Below are positions 1 through 7,246 of a stretch of 64,000 nucleotides of DNA, piece by piece; the first letter of the stretch is position 1; every line of letters starts with the position of its first letter. A program made the position numbers and the translations under genes. The notes under the pieces were generated by a model. It had not been told where the DNA came from. It saw nothing but the letters and a program-made list of their open reading frames with translations, and ran no database searches. This DNA is from Roseateles_E cavernae (lineage in GTDB: Bacteria > Pseudomonadota > Gammaproteobacteria > Burkholderiales > Burkholderiaceae_C): NCBI RefSeq assembly GCF_040187885.1, contig NZ_JBDPLH010000001.1, forward strand, positions 744,001 through 808,000. The letters are read 5' to 3'.

Positions 1-37
1 CGGTGGTTTCAAAGTCGATGACGGCGATGGTCTGCAT
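1..37 (-). CDS. 3'-5' exonuclease, DnaQ/DEDD type (5' end only)
   Basis: Only the first 12 codons are in the window; the gene runs off the left edge. They read MQTIAVIDFETT. The string VIDFETT is the ExoI motif of the DnaQ (DEDD) exonuclease family, whose Asp and Glu bind the catalytic metal ions. The family covers the polymerase III epsilon subunit, RNase T, oligoribonuclease and free-standing exonucleases, and the fragment cannot decide between them. The start lies 22 bases beyond the mazG-like stop, so the two minus-strand genes may be co-transcribed. No good ribosome site is visible before the ATG. Confidence 0.6.
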   Translation of the reverse strand, partial: MQTIAVIDFETT

Positions 38-58
38 GCGGTTGAGAGGAGAAAAGAT

Positions 59-373
59 TCAGGGCGGCGGGTACTTCAAGGCATTCTTGGCCAGCTTGCG
101 TTCGACTGCCGCCGCCATATCGACGCCGCTGTGATCGGCAATCTGCAGCAAGTAGAGCATCACATCGGCAACTTCATCGCCCAGATGTTCGAGCTTGGCC
201 GGATCCTGCGCAATCGCCTGCGACTCTTCCGGTGTCATCCACTGAAAGATCTCCACCAATTCGGCCGCCTCCACGACCATGGCCATCGCCAGGTTCTTGG
301 GCGTCTGGTAGGGCTGCCACTGCCGCTCGGCGGCGAACTGGCGCAGCCGCTGCTGCAGGTTCCGGATGTCCAT
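59..373 (-). CDS. MazG-like nucleotide pyrophosphohydrolase
   Basis: A 104-residue all-alpha protein of the MazG/RS21-C6 (dCTP pyrophosphatase-like) family, which hydrolyses non-canonical or excess NTPs to NMP and pyrophosphate. The metal-binding pattern is visible: E35-x2-E38 in the helix VVEAAELVE and E67-x2-D70 in GDEVADV. The length fits the short single-domain members, not the 260-residue tandem-domain MazG of E. coli. Such proteins act as nucleotide-pool house-cleaners in the cytoplasm. It lies just upstream of a DnaQ-type exonuclease and downstream of an origin-like element, so its promoter should lie inside or beside that element. Confidence 0.85.
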   Translation of the reverse strand: MDIRNLQQRLRQFAAERQWQPYQTPKNLAMAMVVEAAELVEIFQWMTPEESQAIAQDPAKLEHLGDEVADVMLYLLQIADHSGVDMAAAVERKLAKNALKYPPP

Positions 374-390
374 GTCTTCAATCCCTGTAT

Positions 391-600
391 TTAGATCTTT
401 TAACTTGGTAGTCGTAGTAGAGCCGGCAGCCTGCTGTGGACAGCTGGCAAAGTCGCTTTGAATTCAAAGACTTAGCAGCACCAAAAGGCTGTGCGCCGAA
501 GCCGGGACAGCGCCGGGCTCAGCCGACAACAACTTGGTTGCACAAGACATTGCTGTGGACAAGCACCCACTTGCTCAAGACTTATCCACAGACTTGTTCC
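391..600 (+). other. Origin-like element A: TAG trios plus three DnaA-box-like 9-mers
   Basis: An intergenic block between mazG and queE. In order: AT-rich bases 391-408; TAG trinucleotides at 410-412, 416-418 and 419-421; a 14-base GC-rich linker; TGTGGACAG at 436-444 (reverse-oriented, imperfect DnaA box); the perfect palindrome CTTTGAATTCAAAG at 457-470; TGTGGACAA at 554-562 (8 of 9 to the reverse consensus); and a consensus box TTATCCACA at 582-590. AT-rich DNA, TAG repeats read away from a GC linker and a DnaA box is the described layout of a basal unwinding unit at oriC. Element B (2501-2716) repeats the same order, orientation and spacing. No dnaA gene is in the window, so the role is inferred. 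Confidence 0.6.
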
Positions 601-601
601 A

Positions 602-1237
602 TCACTCGATGCCGATGACCTTGTGCATCTGCACGCTCAGCCGCCACTGCGGGTGTTCCATGCAATAGGCCACGGCCGCGCGGGTGTGCTGGGCCTTCAG
701 CAGCGAGTCCATCGGCTGCAAGAAGAAATGCTCGAAGTCCAGGCCGGCAAAGCGCTCGGGCAGCGCGGCCGGTTGGGGATAGACCAGCTTCAGCTCATGG
801 CCGCGGGTCAGCACGATCTCGCTGTCGGCCTTGGGGCTGACGCAGATCCAGTCCAAACCCTCGGGCGCCGGCTGCGTGCCATTGGTCTCGACCGCGATCT
901 CGAAGCCGCGGGCGTGCAGCGCCTCTATCAGCGCCGCGTCGAGCTGCAGCAGGGGCTCGCCCCCGGTGCAGACCACATAAGGCCTGCCAGGCCGGTCTGC
1001 GGGCCAGCGCGAGGCAATCGCGGCGGCGAGGGCCTCGGCCGTGGCGAACTTGCCGCCGCCCTGGCCATCGGTGCCGACGAAATCGGTATCGCAGAAGTTG
1101 CAGACGGCGCTGGCCCGGTCCTGCTCGCGCCCGCTCCACAGATTGCAGCCGGCAAAACGGCAGAACACCGAAGCCCGGCCGGCCTGCGCGCCCTCGCCCT
1201 GCAAGGTATAGAAAATCTCTTTGACAGCGTAAGTCAT
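602..1237 (-). CDS. queE: 7-carboxy-7-deazaguanine synthase QueE
   Basis: A 211-residue radical-SAM enzyme that converts 6-carboxy-tetrahydropterin to 7-carboxy-7-deazaguanine in the queuosine (preQ0) pathway. The [4Fe-4S] cysteines are C31, C46 and C49, giving the CX14CX2C spacing known for the Burkholderia-type QueE instead of the usual CX3CX2C. CTGGEPLLQ is the SAM-binding GGE motif, and VETNGTQ and SPKAD follow as in the family. The ATG overlaps the queD stop as ATGA, so the two are translationally coupled. queC and queF are not in the window. The stop codon abuts a consensus DnaA box at 582-590. Confidence 0.95.
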   Translation of the reverse strand: MTYAVKEIFYTLQGEGAQAGRASVFCRFAGCNLWSGREQDRASAVCNFCDTDFVGTDGQGGGKFATAEALAAAIASRWPADRPGRPYVVCTGGEPLLQLDAALIEALHARGFEIAVETNGTQPAPEGLDWICVSPKADSEIVLTRGHELKLVYPQPAALPERFAGLDFEHFFLQPMDSLLKAQHTRAAVAYCMEHPQWRLSVQMHKVIGIE

Positions 1238-2367
1238 ACCGGAATCAGATCATCAATGCCCGAGGCGCTGACGATGGCGCCCGAGCCGCGGGTTTCGTAC
1301 ATATCGACCCGGTCCAGCTGCGGCAGCACGGCCCGGCCCTTGGCCAGCACCCAGGCCGCCAGGCTGGCGCTATCGCCATCGGGCAGGTCGGCGATCTCGT
1401 AGAGCGGGCGGTGGTCGATGGCCTTGAAGATGGGATCGAAGCGTGTTTTCACATCGCCGAAGTCCACCGTCCAGCCCTTCAGCGCATCGAGCTCGGCGCT
1501 CAGATGCAGGCGCAAGGTGTAGGTATGGCCATGGATGGCCCGCAACGGGCTACCGGCCGGCGCGCGCTTGAGCTGGATCGCGCTGTCCAAGGTCAGCTCC
1601 TTCCAGATCCGGTACTGCTGGCCATCGAAATTGGCGCCGCAGGAGCCGGTTTCATAAACCGTGATCCAGGACAGCTCGGGCAGCTGGGGCTTCAGCCGCT
1701 GCCACAGCCAGGCCGAGATCACCTCGCTGGTGGGGTTGTCCAGACCCTCGATCTCGTTGAGACACTGGTAGTTCAGCTGCATATGGAAGGGCGCCCAGAC
1801 CTCGTCCAGATGGTCGTAGTCGATGCTCAGATCACGCTCGCCCAGATCCTGGTTGGCATGGACGATGACCTCGAAGCCGTGGCCATGCATGCGGCCGCAT
1901 TTGTGGCCGGGCGGCACATTCGGCAATTGGTGCGCGGCCTGGAAGCGGTAGCGCCGCCAGACATGGGCGCGGCCGCTGACATCCAGATCGACCCCGCTGT
2001 GCGCGGTGCTCTGGATGCCGATCTGCTGGATCCCCGGCACATCGAAGGCCTGCTCCAGACGGTTTTTGATCCAGCGCGCGATGTTTTCGTCGGTCGGCTG
2101 TTCCAGCGTGGTGTTCAGCAGCCCGTGATCCAGCGGCGCCAGACAGGCTTCCAGCCGCCGGCGCAATTCCTCGACCTCCGCGCCGGGAAACGGCGCCCAG
2201 TGGGGCGGCAGCGCGGCCCTGACGGTGGCGAGATAGCTGTGGCCGTGCAGACCGCGGCTGCGATGGCCCTCGGGCAAGGCCGGGATCTGGCAGGCGGCTT
2301 CGAAACCGCAGGAAGCCGAGTACAGCGTGGAGGGGAGTGGGGCGGGGGATGTGGTGGTCGTGTGCAT
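1234..2367 (-). CDS. queD: QueD-like 6-carboxytetrahydropterin synthase with three tandem T-fold domains
   Basis: A 377-residue protein made of three PTPS/QueD-type T-fold units, where a usual QueD has about 120 residues and one unit. QueD converts 7,8-dihydroneopterin triphosphate to 6-carboxy-tetrahydropterin. Unit 2 (about 138-245) has the full set: H146, catalytic-type C157, HGH at 161-163 and YE at 238-239. Unit 1 (about 16-128) keeps HGH at 41-43 but has Cys in place of the first His and lacks the catalytic Cys. Unit 3 (about 252-365) keeps HGH at 279-281 and YET at 357-359 but lacks both. Only unit 2 therefore looks catalytic. I chose the ATG at 2367 because GGAG lies 5 bases upstream; an in-frame ATG at 2442 has no such site. 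It precedes queE with an ATGA overlap. Confidence 0.85.
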   Translation of the reverse strand: MHTTTTSPAPLPSTLYSASCGFEAACQIPALPEGHRSRGLHGHSYLATVRAALPPHWAPFPGAEVEELRRRLEACLAPLDHGLLNTTLEQPTDENIARWIKNRLEQAFDVPGIQQIGIQSTAHSGVDLDVSGRAHVWRRYRFQAAHQLPNVPPGHKCGRMHGHGFEVIVHANQDLGERDLSIDYDHLDEVWAPFHMQLNYQCLNEIEGLDNPTSEVISAWLWQRLKPQLPELSWITVYETGSCGANFDGQQYRIWKELTLDSAIQLKRAPAGSPLRAIHGHTYTLRLHLSAELDALKGWTVDFGDVKTRFDPIFKAIDHRPLYEIADLPDGDSASLAAWVLAKGRAVLPQLDRVDMYETRGSGAIVSASGIDDLIPV

Positions 2368-2500
2368 GGCGCTCCGTGGCGCGATGCACACGGGGCGGCA
2401 GTGTGACATGAGCCGGGCTTTGTGCGCTAACCGCGCGACCAAGCCCGCCCGGGCCGCTCAGGCTTTGAAATACAGCGGAGAAACGCTCCGCTCTTCTTAC

Positions 2501-2716
2501 TGGTATTTCTATCTTTCAGATTAGTAGTCTTAGTAGAGCAGCGCTGCGGCTGTGGACAAGCTGTTTTTTCCGTTCTGATTCAAGCACTTGCAAGCGGTCA
2601 AAGCATGTGGGTCGCTTGGGGTCAGCGCGGCACACCGACAGATAACAACTCCGGCTCAACGCAAACAGCTGTGGATAACTGGGGTCTTGTTCAAATATTG
2701 TGCACAGCTTTGTCCG
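2501..2716 (+). other. Origin-like element B: TAG trios plus three DnaA-box-like 9-mers
   Basis: The second copy of the element at 391-600, in the same orientation. AT-rich bases 2501-2521; TAG at 2522-2524, 2525-2527, 2531-2533 and 2534-2536; a 14-base GC-rich linker; TGTGGACAA at 2551-2559; a consensus reverse DnaA box TGTGGATAA at 2670-2678; and TTGTGCACA (7 of 9) at 2698-2706. Box starts are 119 and 28 bases apart, against 118 and 28 in copy A, and the sequence between them is recognisably related, for example GATTCAAGCACTTGCAAGC here against GAATTCAAAGACTTAGCAGC there. It ends at the stop codon of the downstream hydrolase gene. Confidence 0.6.
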
Positions 2717-3529
2717 TCACAGTGCCGGCGCCGCCTCCAGCAAGGACCCCACCATTGCATTGAACATCGCCGCATGGCTGATCGGCCCCAGATGGCCGGC
2801 GCCGGGCAGCATGCACAGCTCGGACTGCTCCAGCGCCAGGGACAGCAGCTCGCTGACCCGGCGTGCCGGTGCCCGGGTCAGCGAACCACAGACCAGGCGC
2901 AGCGGCAGCGCCCGCAGCCGGGCCAGCTCGCGCGGCCCCCAGGTGGCGGCGAACAGCGCGGCGAAATGCCGATCGACGCTGGGCATGCAGCGCGCGATGC
3001 GCTGCTGCTGGTTGTCGTTCATGCCCTGCCAGGCCGGACCGGCCGCCCAGTAGTTGCAGAACATCTGGCCCGCCGCCTCGAAGCGGCCGGCGCCGACCAG
3101 CTCGCTGACGATGCGGGCGATCTGGGATATTTCGCTCCAGGCCTCGCCCCAGGGCTCGTGTCTACGCAGCAGACCAAACAATACCGGCTCATACAAGGTG
3201 AGTGAGCGCACACAAGACGGGCGCTCCACCGCCATCTGCAGCGCCAGCGCGCCGCCATAGGAATGGCCGACGATGTCCAGCGGCTCCTCGATATCGCCCA
3301 GCGCGGCCCAGACTGCGTCGCTCTCCAGCCCCAGCCCGATGGGCGCATCGGCGGGCCAGTCCGGGCTGCGGCCGTGGCCGGGCAGATCGGGGATCAGCAG
3401 CTCGCGCTGCCCTTGCAACTGCTCGGCCAGCCCGCGCCATTGGCCGGCACTGGCGCTGCTGGAATGCAGGCACAGCAGCGGACGGCCCTGGCCCAGGCGC
3501 TGCATGTTCAGGGAGAGGGTGGCGGTCAT
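2717..3529 (-). CDS. Alpha/beta-fold hydrolase
   Basis: A 270-residue alpha/beta hydrolase of the esterase/lipase/haloperoxidase-like type. The nucleophile elbow is GHSYGG with S90; an oxyanion-hole type stretch CLHSSSASAGQW comes at 20-31; and the C-terminal LPGAGHLGP carries the likely catalytic His. DLPGHGRS at 48-55 is typical of the fold. The substrate cannot be told from sequence. It has no signal peptide and probably acts in the cytoplasm. It is a single minus-strand gene between origin-like element B and the peptidoglycan hydrolase-like gene. Confidence 0.8.
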   Translation of the reverse strand: MTATLSLNMQRLGQGRPLLCLHSSSASAGQWRGLAEQLQGQRELLIPDLPGHGRSPDWPADAPIGLGLESDAVWAALGDIEEPLDIVGHSYGGALALQMAVERPSCVRSLTLYEPVLFGLLRRHEPWGEAWSEISQIARIVSELVGAGRFEAAGQMFCNYWAAGPAWQGMNDNQQQRIARCMPSVDRHFAALFAATWGPRELARLRALPLRLVCGSLTRAPARRVSELLSLALEQSELCMLPGAGHLGPISHAAMFNAMVGSLLEAAPAL

Positions 3530-3624
3530 CGTGCAAGCCTTGTCTTGTTCAACAACAGGCTGGCAGTCTCGGCGGCTGCGGTTTCAGCCCGGCTTCTGCG
3601 GCCGGGTCTGGCGGTTTCGTTTGT

Positions 3625-5331
3625 TCAAGCGTGTATCCAGAAGGCGCTCTCGGCGAACTCCTGGCCCAGCCACCAGCCGGCCTTGCCGGTGCCGAAGCGG
3701 AAGTTGCTGGCCCCGGCCTGGCTTTGCAGCGGCGCCATGACCTCGCCGGCGCTGTCGCGCCTGGCCCGCAGCTCACCGAGCTCGGGCACCACCGGCACGA
3801 TATGGCCGGAGCGTCCGTCTTCCTTGCGCCGCGCGATGATCAGACCGATCGCGCCCTGGTTGGCGGCCTGCTGCAGCTTGGTCAAGGAGCCGGTCTGGCG
3901 CCAGCCAAAGACGGCACCATGGTCGCGCAGCCAGCGGAACAGATCGTTGGCACGCAGCTCGACGATGGTGTTGCCGATCAGCGGCGCCACCGTCTCGCCC
4001 TGGGCCAGTTTCAGCAAGGCATGGGCCGACCACCAGACCCGCGGCAGGTAGACACCGGCCAGATGGCAGTAGTCATGCGCGTAGATATTGCAGAAGGTCA
4101 GGCCGCTGCGCGGCTGGTAGCGCCCATGGGCCGGCTTGTCGACCGCCAGCCAGTCGATGATGGCGGCCAGCTCCTGGCGCAGGGTCTCGGCATCACCGCC
4201 CTTGCGCTGCGGCTGGCCGGCTTCGTTCAGCGAATGGGCATTGGCCAGGTCGATGCGGCGTGTCACCGAGCCGCTCTTGCGCGGCATCCAGACCGCGACG
4301 ATGCCGCTGCTGGGCAGGGCCGGCGCTGGCTCGACGACGGCAATCGGCTCCGGCGCGGCATCGGCCACCAGCAACTTGGCCGAGACGAAGCCGCGGATCA
4401 GTGCGCCGGCCAGGCTGGTCTCGATCTCGAGAAAGCCCTTGACCGGCTTGCCGCTGACGGCACGCACCGGATGGCCGTCCGGCAGGTGGCTGATCACATT
4501 GGCGGTCTCGGGCTGGCTGATCAGCGGTTCGCTGCGCACGCGCAGCATGGACAGCTGGGTCTTGACGCGGAACTGGGGGCCTTCGGCGGTGACGGGGCTG
4601 GGCGGCGGCAGGATGGCCTGGCCGGGCGGCGGCGCGTCAAGCAGCGCATCTTCGCCGCTCAGCGCCACCGTATGGGCCAGGCGGATGAAGTCGAACAGCG
4701 CCTCGCCATAGAACTGCGTGCCGTTGAAATGCCCCTGCTTGAGTCCCTTGGTCGGCTTGAAGCCGCCGGTGTTGTAGGCGATGCCGACGGCGGCCAGCTC
4801 CTGGTCGCTGAGCTCGCTGCGGTCCTGCAGACCCAGCTTGCGCAGGCCCTTCTTCAGCTCGTCGACGCACAGGGCCAGCGTGTCTTCGAAGCGCTCATAG
4901 CGCTTTTCCAGAAAGTAGTCGGGGTCGCTGAGGAAGAACTGCAGATCGCGCTGGAACAGGCCATAGCCGTGGCAGAACTTGTGCGGCCGCGCGGCCACAG
5001 CGGCGAAGCCGGGGATGTGCTGTGCCATGTCGACCAGGGCCTGGTGGGCAATCTCGAACATCGCCGCGCCATCGGGCGCGGCGAGCAGATCGGCCTTGGT
5101 CTGCGGGAAGGCGCGGCGGCCCTTGTCGGCATCGAGCGTGTCGCCAACGCACAGGGCCAGGATCTTGTTCGTGCCCAGGTTCTTGCGCCGCAGCAGCGAC
5201 CAGATGGCACCGGTCTCCTGGCAGGCGATCGCGGTGATCATGTCTACCGTCAGTGGCGTGCCGGCCAGCGCCGGCGTGATGCGGGCCTGGAACTGTTTTT
5301 TGAACCACAGGATGTCGGCGCTGTCGGGCAT
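3625..5331 (-). CDS. Putative two-headed peptidoglycan hydrolase (lysozyme-like, SH3b-like, Cys/His amidase-like)
   Basis: A 568-residue protein with three recognisable parts. Residues about 10-225 resemble a lysozyme/lytic transglycosylase fold, with E39 in MITAIACQETG as the candidate acid and a late YNTGGFKP motif. Residues about 255-325 look like an SH3b wall-binding domain. Residues about 375-530 carry C414 in LTFCNIYAHDY and H510 in GRSGHIVPVV, the Cys-His arrangement of NlpC/P60 or CHAP-type amidases. There is no signal peptide, so it would need a phage-like or type VI secretion route, or act after lysis. The ATG at 5331 has GGAG 8 bases upstream; the upstream in-frame ATG at 5361 has none. 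Domain calls are by motif only. Confidence 0.6.
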   Translation of the reverse strand: MPDSADILWFKKQFQARITPALAGTPLTVDMITAIACQETGAIWSLLRRKNLGTNKILALCVGDTLDADKGRRAFPQTKADLLAAPDGAAMFEIAHQALVDMAQHIPGFAAVAARPHKFCHGYGLFQRDLQFFLSDPDYFLEKRYERFEDTLALCVDELKKGLRKLGLQDRSELSDQELAAVGIAYNTGGFKPTKGLKQGHFNGTQFYGEALFDFIRLAHTVALSGEDALLDAPPPGQAILPPPSPVTAEGPQFRVKTQLSMLRVRSEPLISQPETANVISHLPDGHPVRAVSGKPVKGFLEIETSLAGALIRGFVSAKLLVADAAPEPIAVVEPAPALPSSGIVAVWMPRKSGSVTRRIDLANAHSLNEAGQPQRKGGDAETLRQELAAIIDWLAVDKPAHGRYQPRSGLTFCNIYAHDYCHLAGVYLPRVWWSAHALLKLAQGETVAPLIGNTIVELRANDLFRWLRDHGAVFGWRQTGSLTKLQQAANQGAIGLIIARRKEDGRSGHIVPVVPELGELRARRDSAGEVMAPLQSQAGASNFRFGTGKAGWWLGQEFAESAFWIHA

Positions 5332-5445
5332 GGCGGTCTCCAGGGAGTGTGCGCCCGACATTAGGGGATCGCAGGGCCGGCGCCTAGCCGTCGGCGGCGG
5401 CTTTGCTCCTGCAAGATAGGGATGCCGTGCCCGGTTCCGGGCGCC

Positions 5446-6354
5446 TCAGCGCCGGCCCGCCGGCTTGGCCGGCAGGGTCTGCAGATAGGCGTACATCGCG
5501 TGCAGGTCGGCGTCGTTCAATTCCTTCAGCGCGTTGAAGGGCATCACCGGGCTGACCGCGCTGCCGTCGGGGCGCTGGCCGCTGCGCATCATCGTGGCGA
5601 ACTGCTCGGCGCTCTGGTAGGCCGGCATCGCGCTGCCCTCGCCCGGCGTCAGGTTCGAGGCCGGCGGCCAGTCGGGCGGCGTGCCCGGGATCTTGCCGCC
5701 CGAGAAGCCGGGCCCGTGGCAGCCTATGCACATGCTGGCCACATAGGCGCCGTTCGCGACGCTGACGGTCGAGGCCATCGCTGGCGAGGGCGGCAGGCTG
5801 TGGTCGATCTTCTCGGCCGCATCCTCGATCAGGCCCAGGCCGTACATGGCCTTGAAGGGCAGCGACAGCTGGACGATGGCCGGCCCGCCCTCGACCCGGG
5901 GCATGCGCTGCAGATGCGCGATCAGCGCGCCCATGTCCTCGTCGCTGAGCCGGTTGTAGTCCTCGCTGGGCATCACGATGGCGGGCCGGCCATCGGGCTT
6001 GACGCCATGGCGGATCGCGCGCACCCAGTCCTCGACCCGGTAGTGGGCGACGGTCGGCGAACCCTGCGCGATATTCGGGCCGCGCACGAGCAAGCCCTTG
6101 CCATCGTCGATCAGCACCTTGCCGCCGCCGGCGCGGTCATGGCAATCGACGCAGCCGCGCGACAGATAGAGATAGCGACCGCGCTCCAGCGCGGCCGCAT
6201 CGGTCGGCAGCGGGACGGCTGCCACCCGCAGATCGACCTGGCGCTGCAGCTTGTAGTCGGCGCGGGCCAGGGCCAGGCCGACGGTGGCGGCCAGGGCGGT
6301 CGTGAGGCCAAGCAGTATCAAGAGGCTGCGGCGCAGCCAGGTTCGCTGGGTCAT
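5446..6354 (-). CDS. Membrane-anchored diheme cytochrome c
   Basis: A 302-residue c-type cytochrome with an N-terminal anchor or uncleaved signal (LLILLGLTTALAATVGLALA, residues 11-30) and two haem sites, CVDCH at 68-72 and CIGCH at 209-213. Candidate axial methionines are in IVMPSEDY (M129) and the late PVMPFN. Two cytochrome domains joined in this way resemble the cytochrome subunits of membrane alcohol and aldose dehydrogenases, but no dehydrogenase gene is adjacent. It should face the periplasm and pass electrons to the respiratory chain. A 20-base direct repeat lies in its upstream region (6421-6460). Confidence 0.85.
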   Translation of the reverse strand: MTQRTWLRRSLLILLGLTTALAATVGLALARADYKLQRQVDLRVAAVPLPTDAAALERGRYLYLSRGCVDCHDRAGGGKVLIDDGKGLLVRGPNIAQGSPTVAHYRVEDWVRAIRHGVKPDGRPAIVMPSEDYNRLSDEDMGALIAHLQRMPRVEGGPAIVQLSLPFKAMYGLGLIEDAAEKIDHSLPPSPAMASTVSVANGAYVASMCIGCHGPGFSGGKIPGTPPDWPPASNLTPGEGSAMPAYQSAEQFATMMRSGQRPDGSAVSPVMPFNALKELNDADLHAMYAYLQTLPAKPAGRR

Positions 6355-6420
6355 GGGTGTTTCCTTGCTTCGGTGGCATCAGGCCGGGCCGCACCTTAAT
6401 CGCCGGCCGAAGCGAAAAAC

Positions 6421-6460
6421 CGGGGCTGAAACAAACGAAGCCGGGCTGAAACAATCTAAG
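6421..6460. repeat. Two-copy 20-bp tandem direct repeat upstream of the cytochrome gene
   Basis: Bases 6421-6440 and 6441-6460 match at 17 of 20 positions, sharing GGGCTGAAACAA. They lie 67 bases before the cytochrome start, read on the minus strand as repeated TTGTTTCAGCCC, and touch the 3' end of the methyltransferase gene. The position fits a tandem operator, but no known regulator consensus was recognised. Confidence 0.5.
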
Positions 6461-7151
6461 CGGGGCCGGGAGTCGCCAGGGAGTCGCGCCGGTACTGCAG
6501 CAGCCGGCCGCTGTAGCCGGGCTGCTTGATGACGGTCTCCTGCAGCCGGTAGCCCAGCGTCACCATATGGCGGCTGAAGGCCGGGCGATTGCCGCGGTTC
6601 GGGTCGACGATGATGACCTCGCTGGCCGGCCGCGCGTGCAGCGCGATGAAGGCGGCCAGGCTGCCGGCCTCGTCGCGCTCGTACAGCACATCGCTGCCGA
6701 TGATCAGATCGAAGCGGCCCTGCACGCGCGGCGCGCTCTGAGCGCGTTCGGTGGTGGCCGGGCCCCAGTCGCCATGGCAGTAGCGCATCGGCGCCAGCGC
6801 ATTGAGCCGCAGGTTCTCCAGCAGAAAGCCGGCCGCCATCGGATGGCAGTCGCTGGCCGTCACCAGCGCGCCGCGCCGGTGGCTGACCAGGCTGGCCAGC
6901 GCCAGGCCACAGCCGATCTCGAGGATGCTCTCGCCGGCCAGCAGCGGCCGGCACGCCATGGCCGCCGCCAGGTGCAGGCCCGAGGGCCACAGCAGGCCGA
7001 ACAGCGGCCAGGCCGCCGACGAGATGCCGCGTGCCAGGGCTTCGCCCAGCGGGTCGTCGAACTGCTGGCGGTCCAGCAGCGAGCGGATCTGCAGATCCGC
7101 CACGCCAGCGATGGCGATGCACTCCTGCTTGACCACATAGGGCCGGCTCAC
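6456..7151 (-). CDS. Class I SAM-dependent methyltransferase (METTL23/protein-Lys-like)
   Basis: A 231-residue Rossmann-fold methyltransferase. Motif I is ESILEIGCGLALASL, an acidic motif II follows at VTASDCHP, and the post-motif DLIIGSDVLYERD is typical of the Methyltransf_16 (METTL21/23-type) group. Those enzymes methylate protein side chains, so a protein target is plausible but not shown. The N-terminus carries hydrophobic SAAWPLFGLLWPSGLHLAAAM, the usual cap region before motif I. It lies upstream of the diheme cytochrome on the same strand, separated by a 20-bp tandem repeat. Confidence 0.75.
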   Translation of the reverse strand: MSRPYVVKQECIAIAGVADLQIRSLLDRQQFDDPLGEALARGISSAAWPLFGLLWPSGLHLAAAMACRPLLAGESILEIGCGLALASLVSHRRGALVTASDCHPMAAGFLLENLRLNALAPMRYCHGDWGPATTERAQSAPRVQGRFDLIIGSDVLYERDEAGSLAAFIALHARPASEVIIVDPNRGNRPAFSRHMVTLGYRLQETVIKQPGYSGRLLQYRRDSLATPGPA

Positions 7152-7246
7152 GACGACGGCCCCGAAAAACCGGCAGGAGTTGGCAGGCCGCAGGGCCGGC
7201 CGGGCCTATATTCCCGCCCATCCGAAAGAACCAGGCGGTGAACACG

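Noticed and set aside
2368..2500. A preQ1 riboswitch upstream of queD
   Set aside because: No preQ1 aptamer-like stem with an A-rich tail next to the ribosome site was seen; the region is taken up by element B and the alternative upstream frame.
3202..5364. A 720-codon plus-strand frame opposite the peptidoglycan hydrolase-like gene
   Set aside because: No domain, and the opposite frame has coherent catalytic motifs and a ribosome site.
3581..6452. GAAGCCGGGCTGAAAC at 6437-6452 and its exact reverse complement at 3581-3596
   Set aside because: A 16-base match in a window of this size and GC content can occur by chance, and the two copies face different genes in different orientations.
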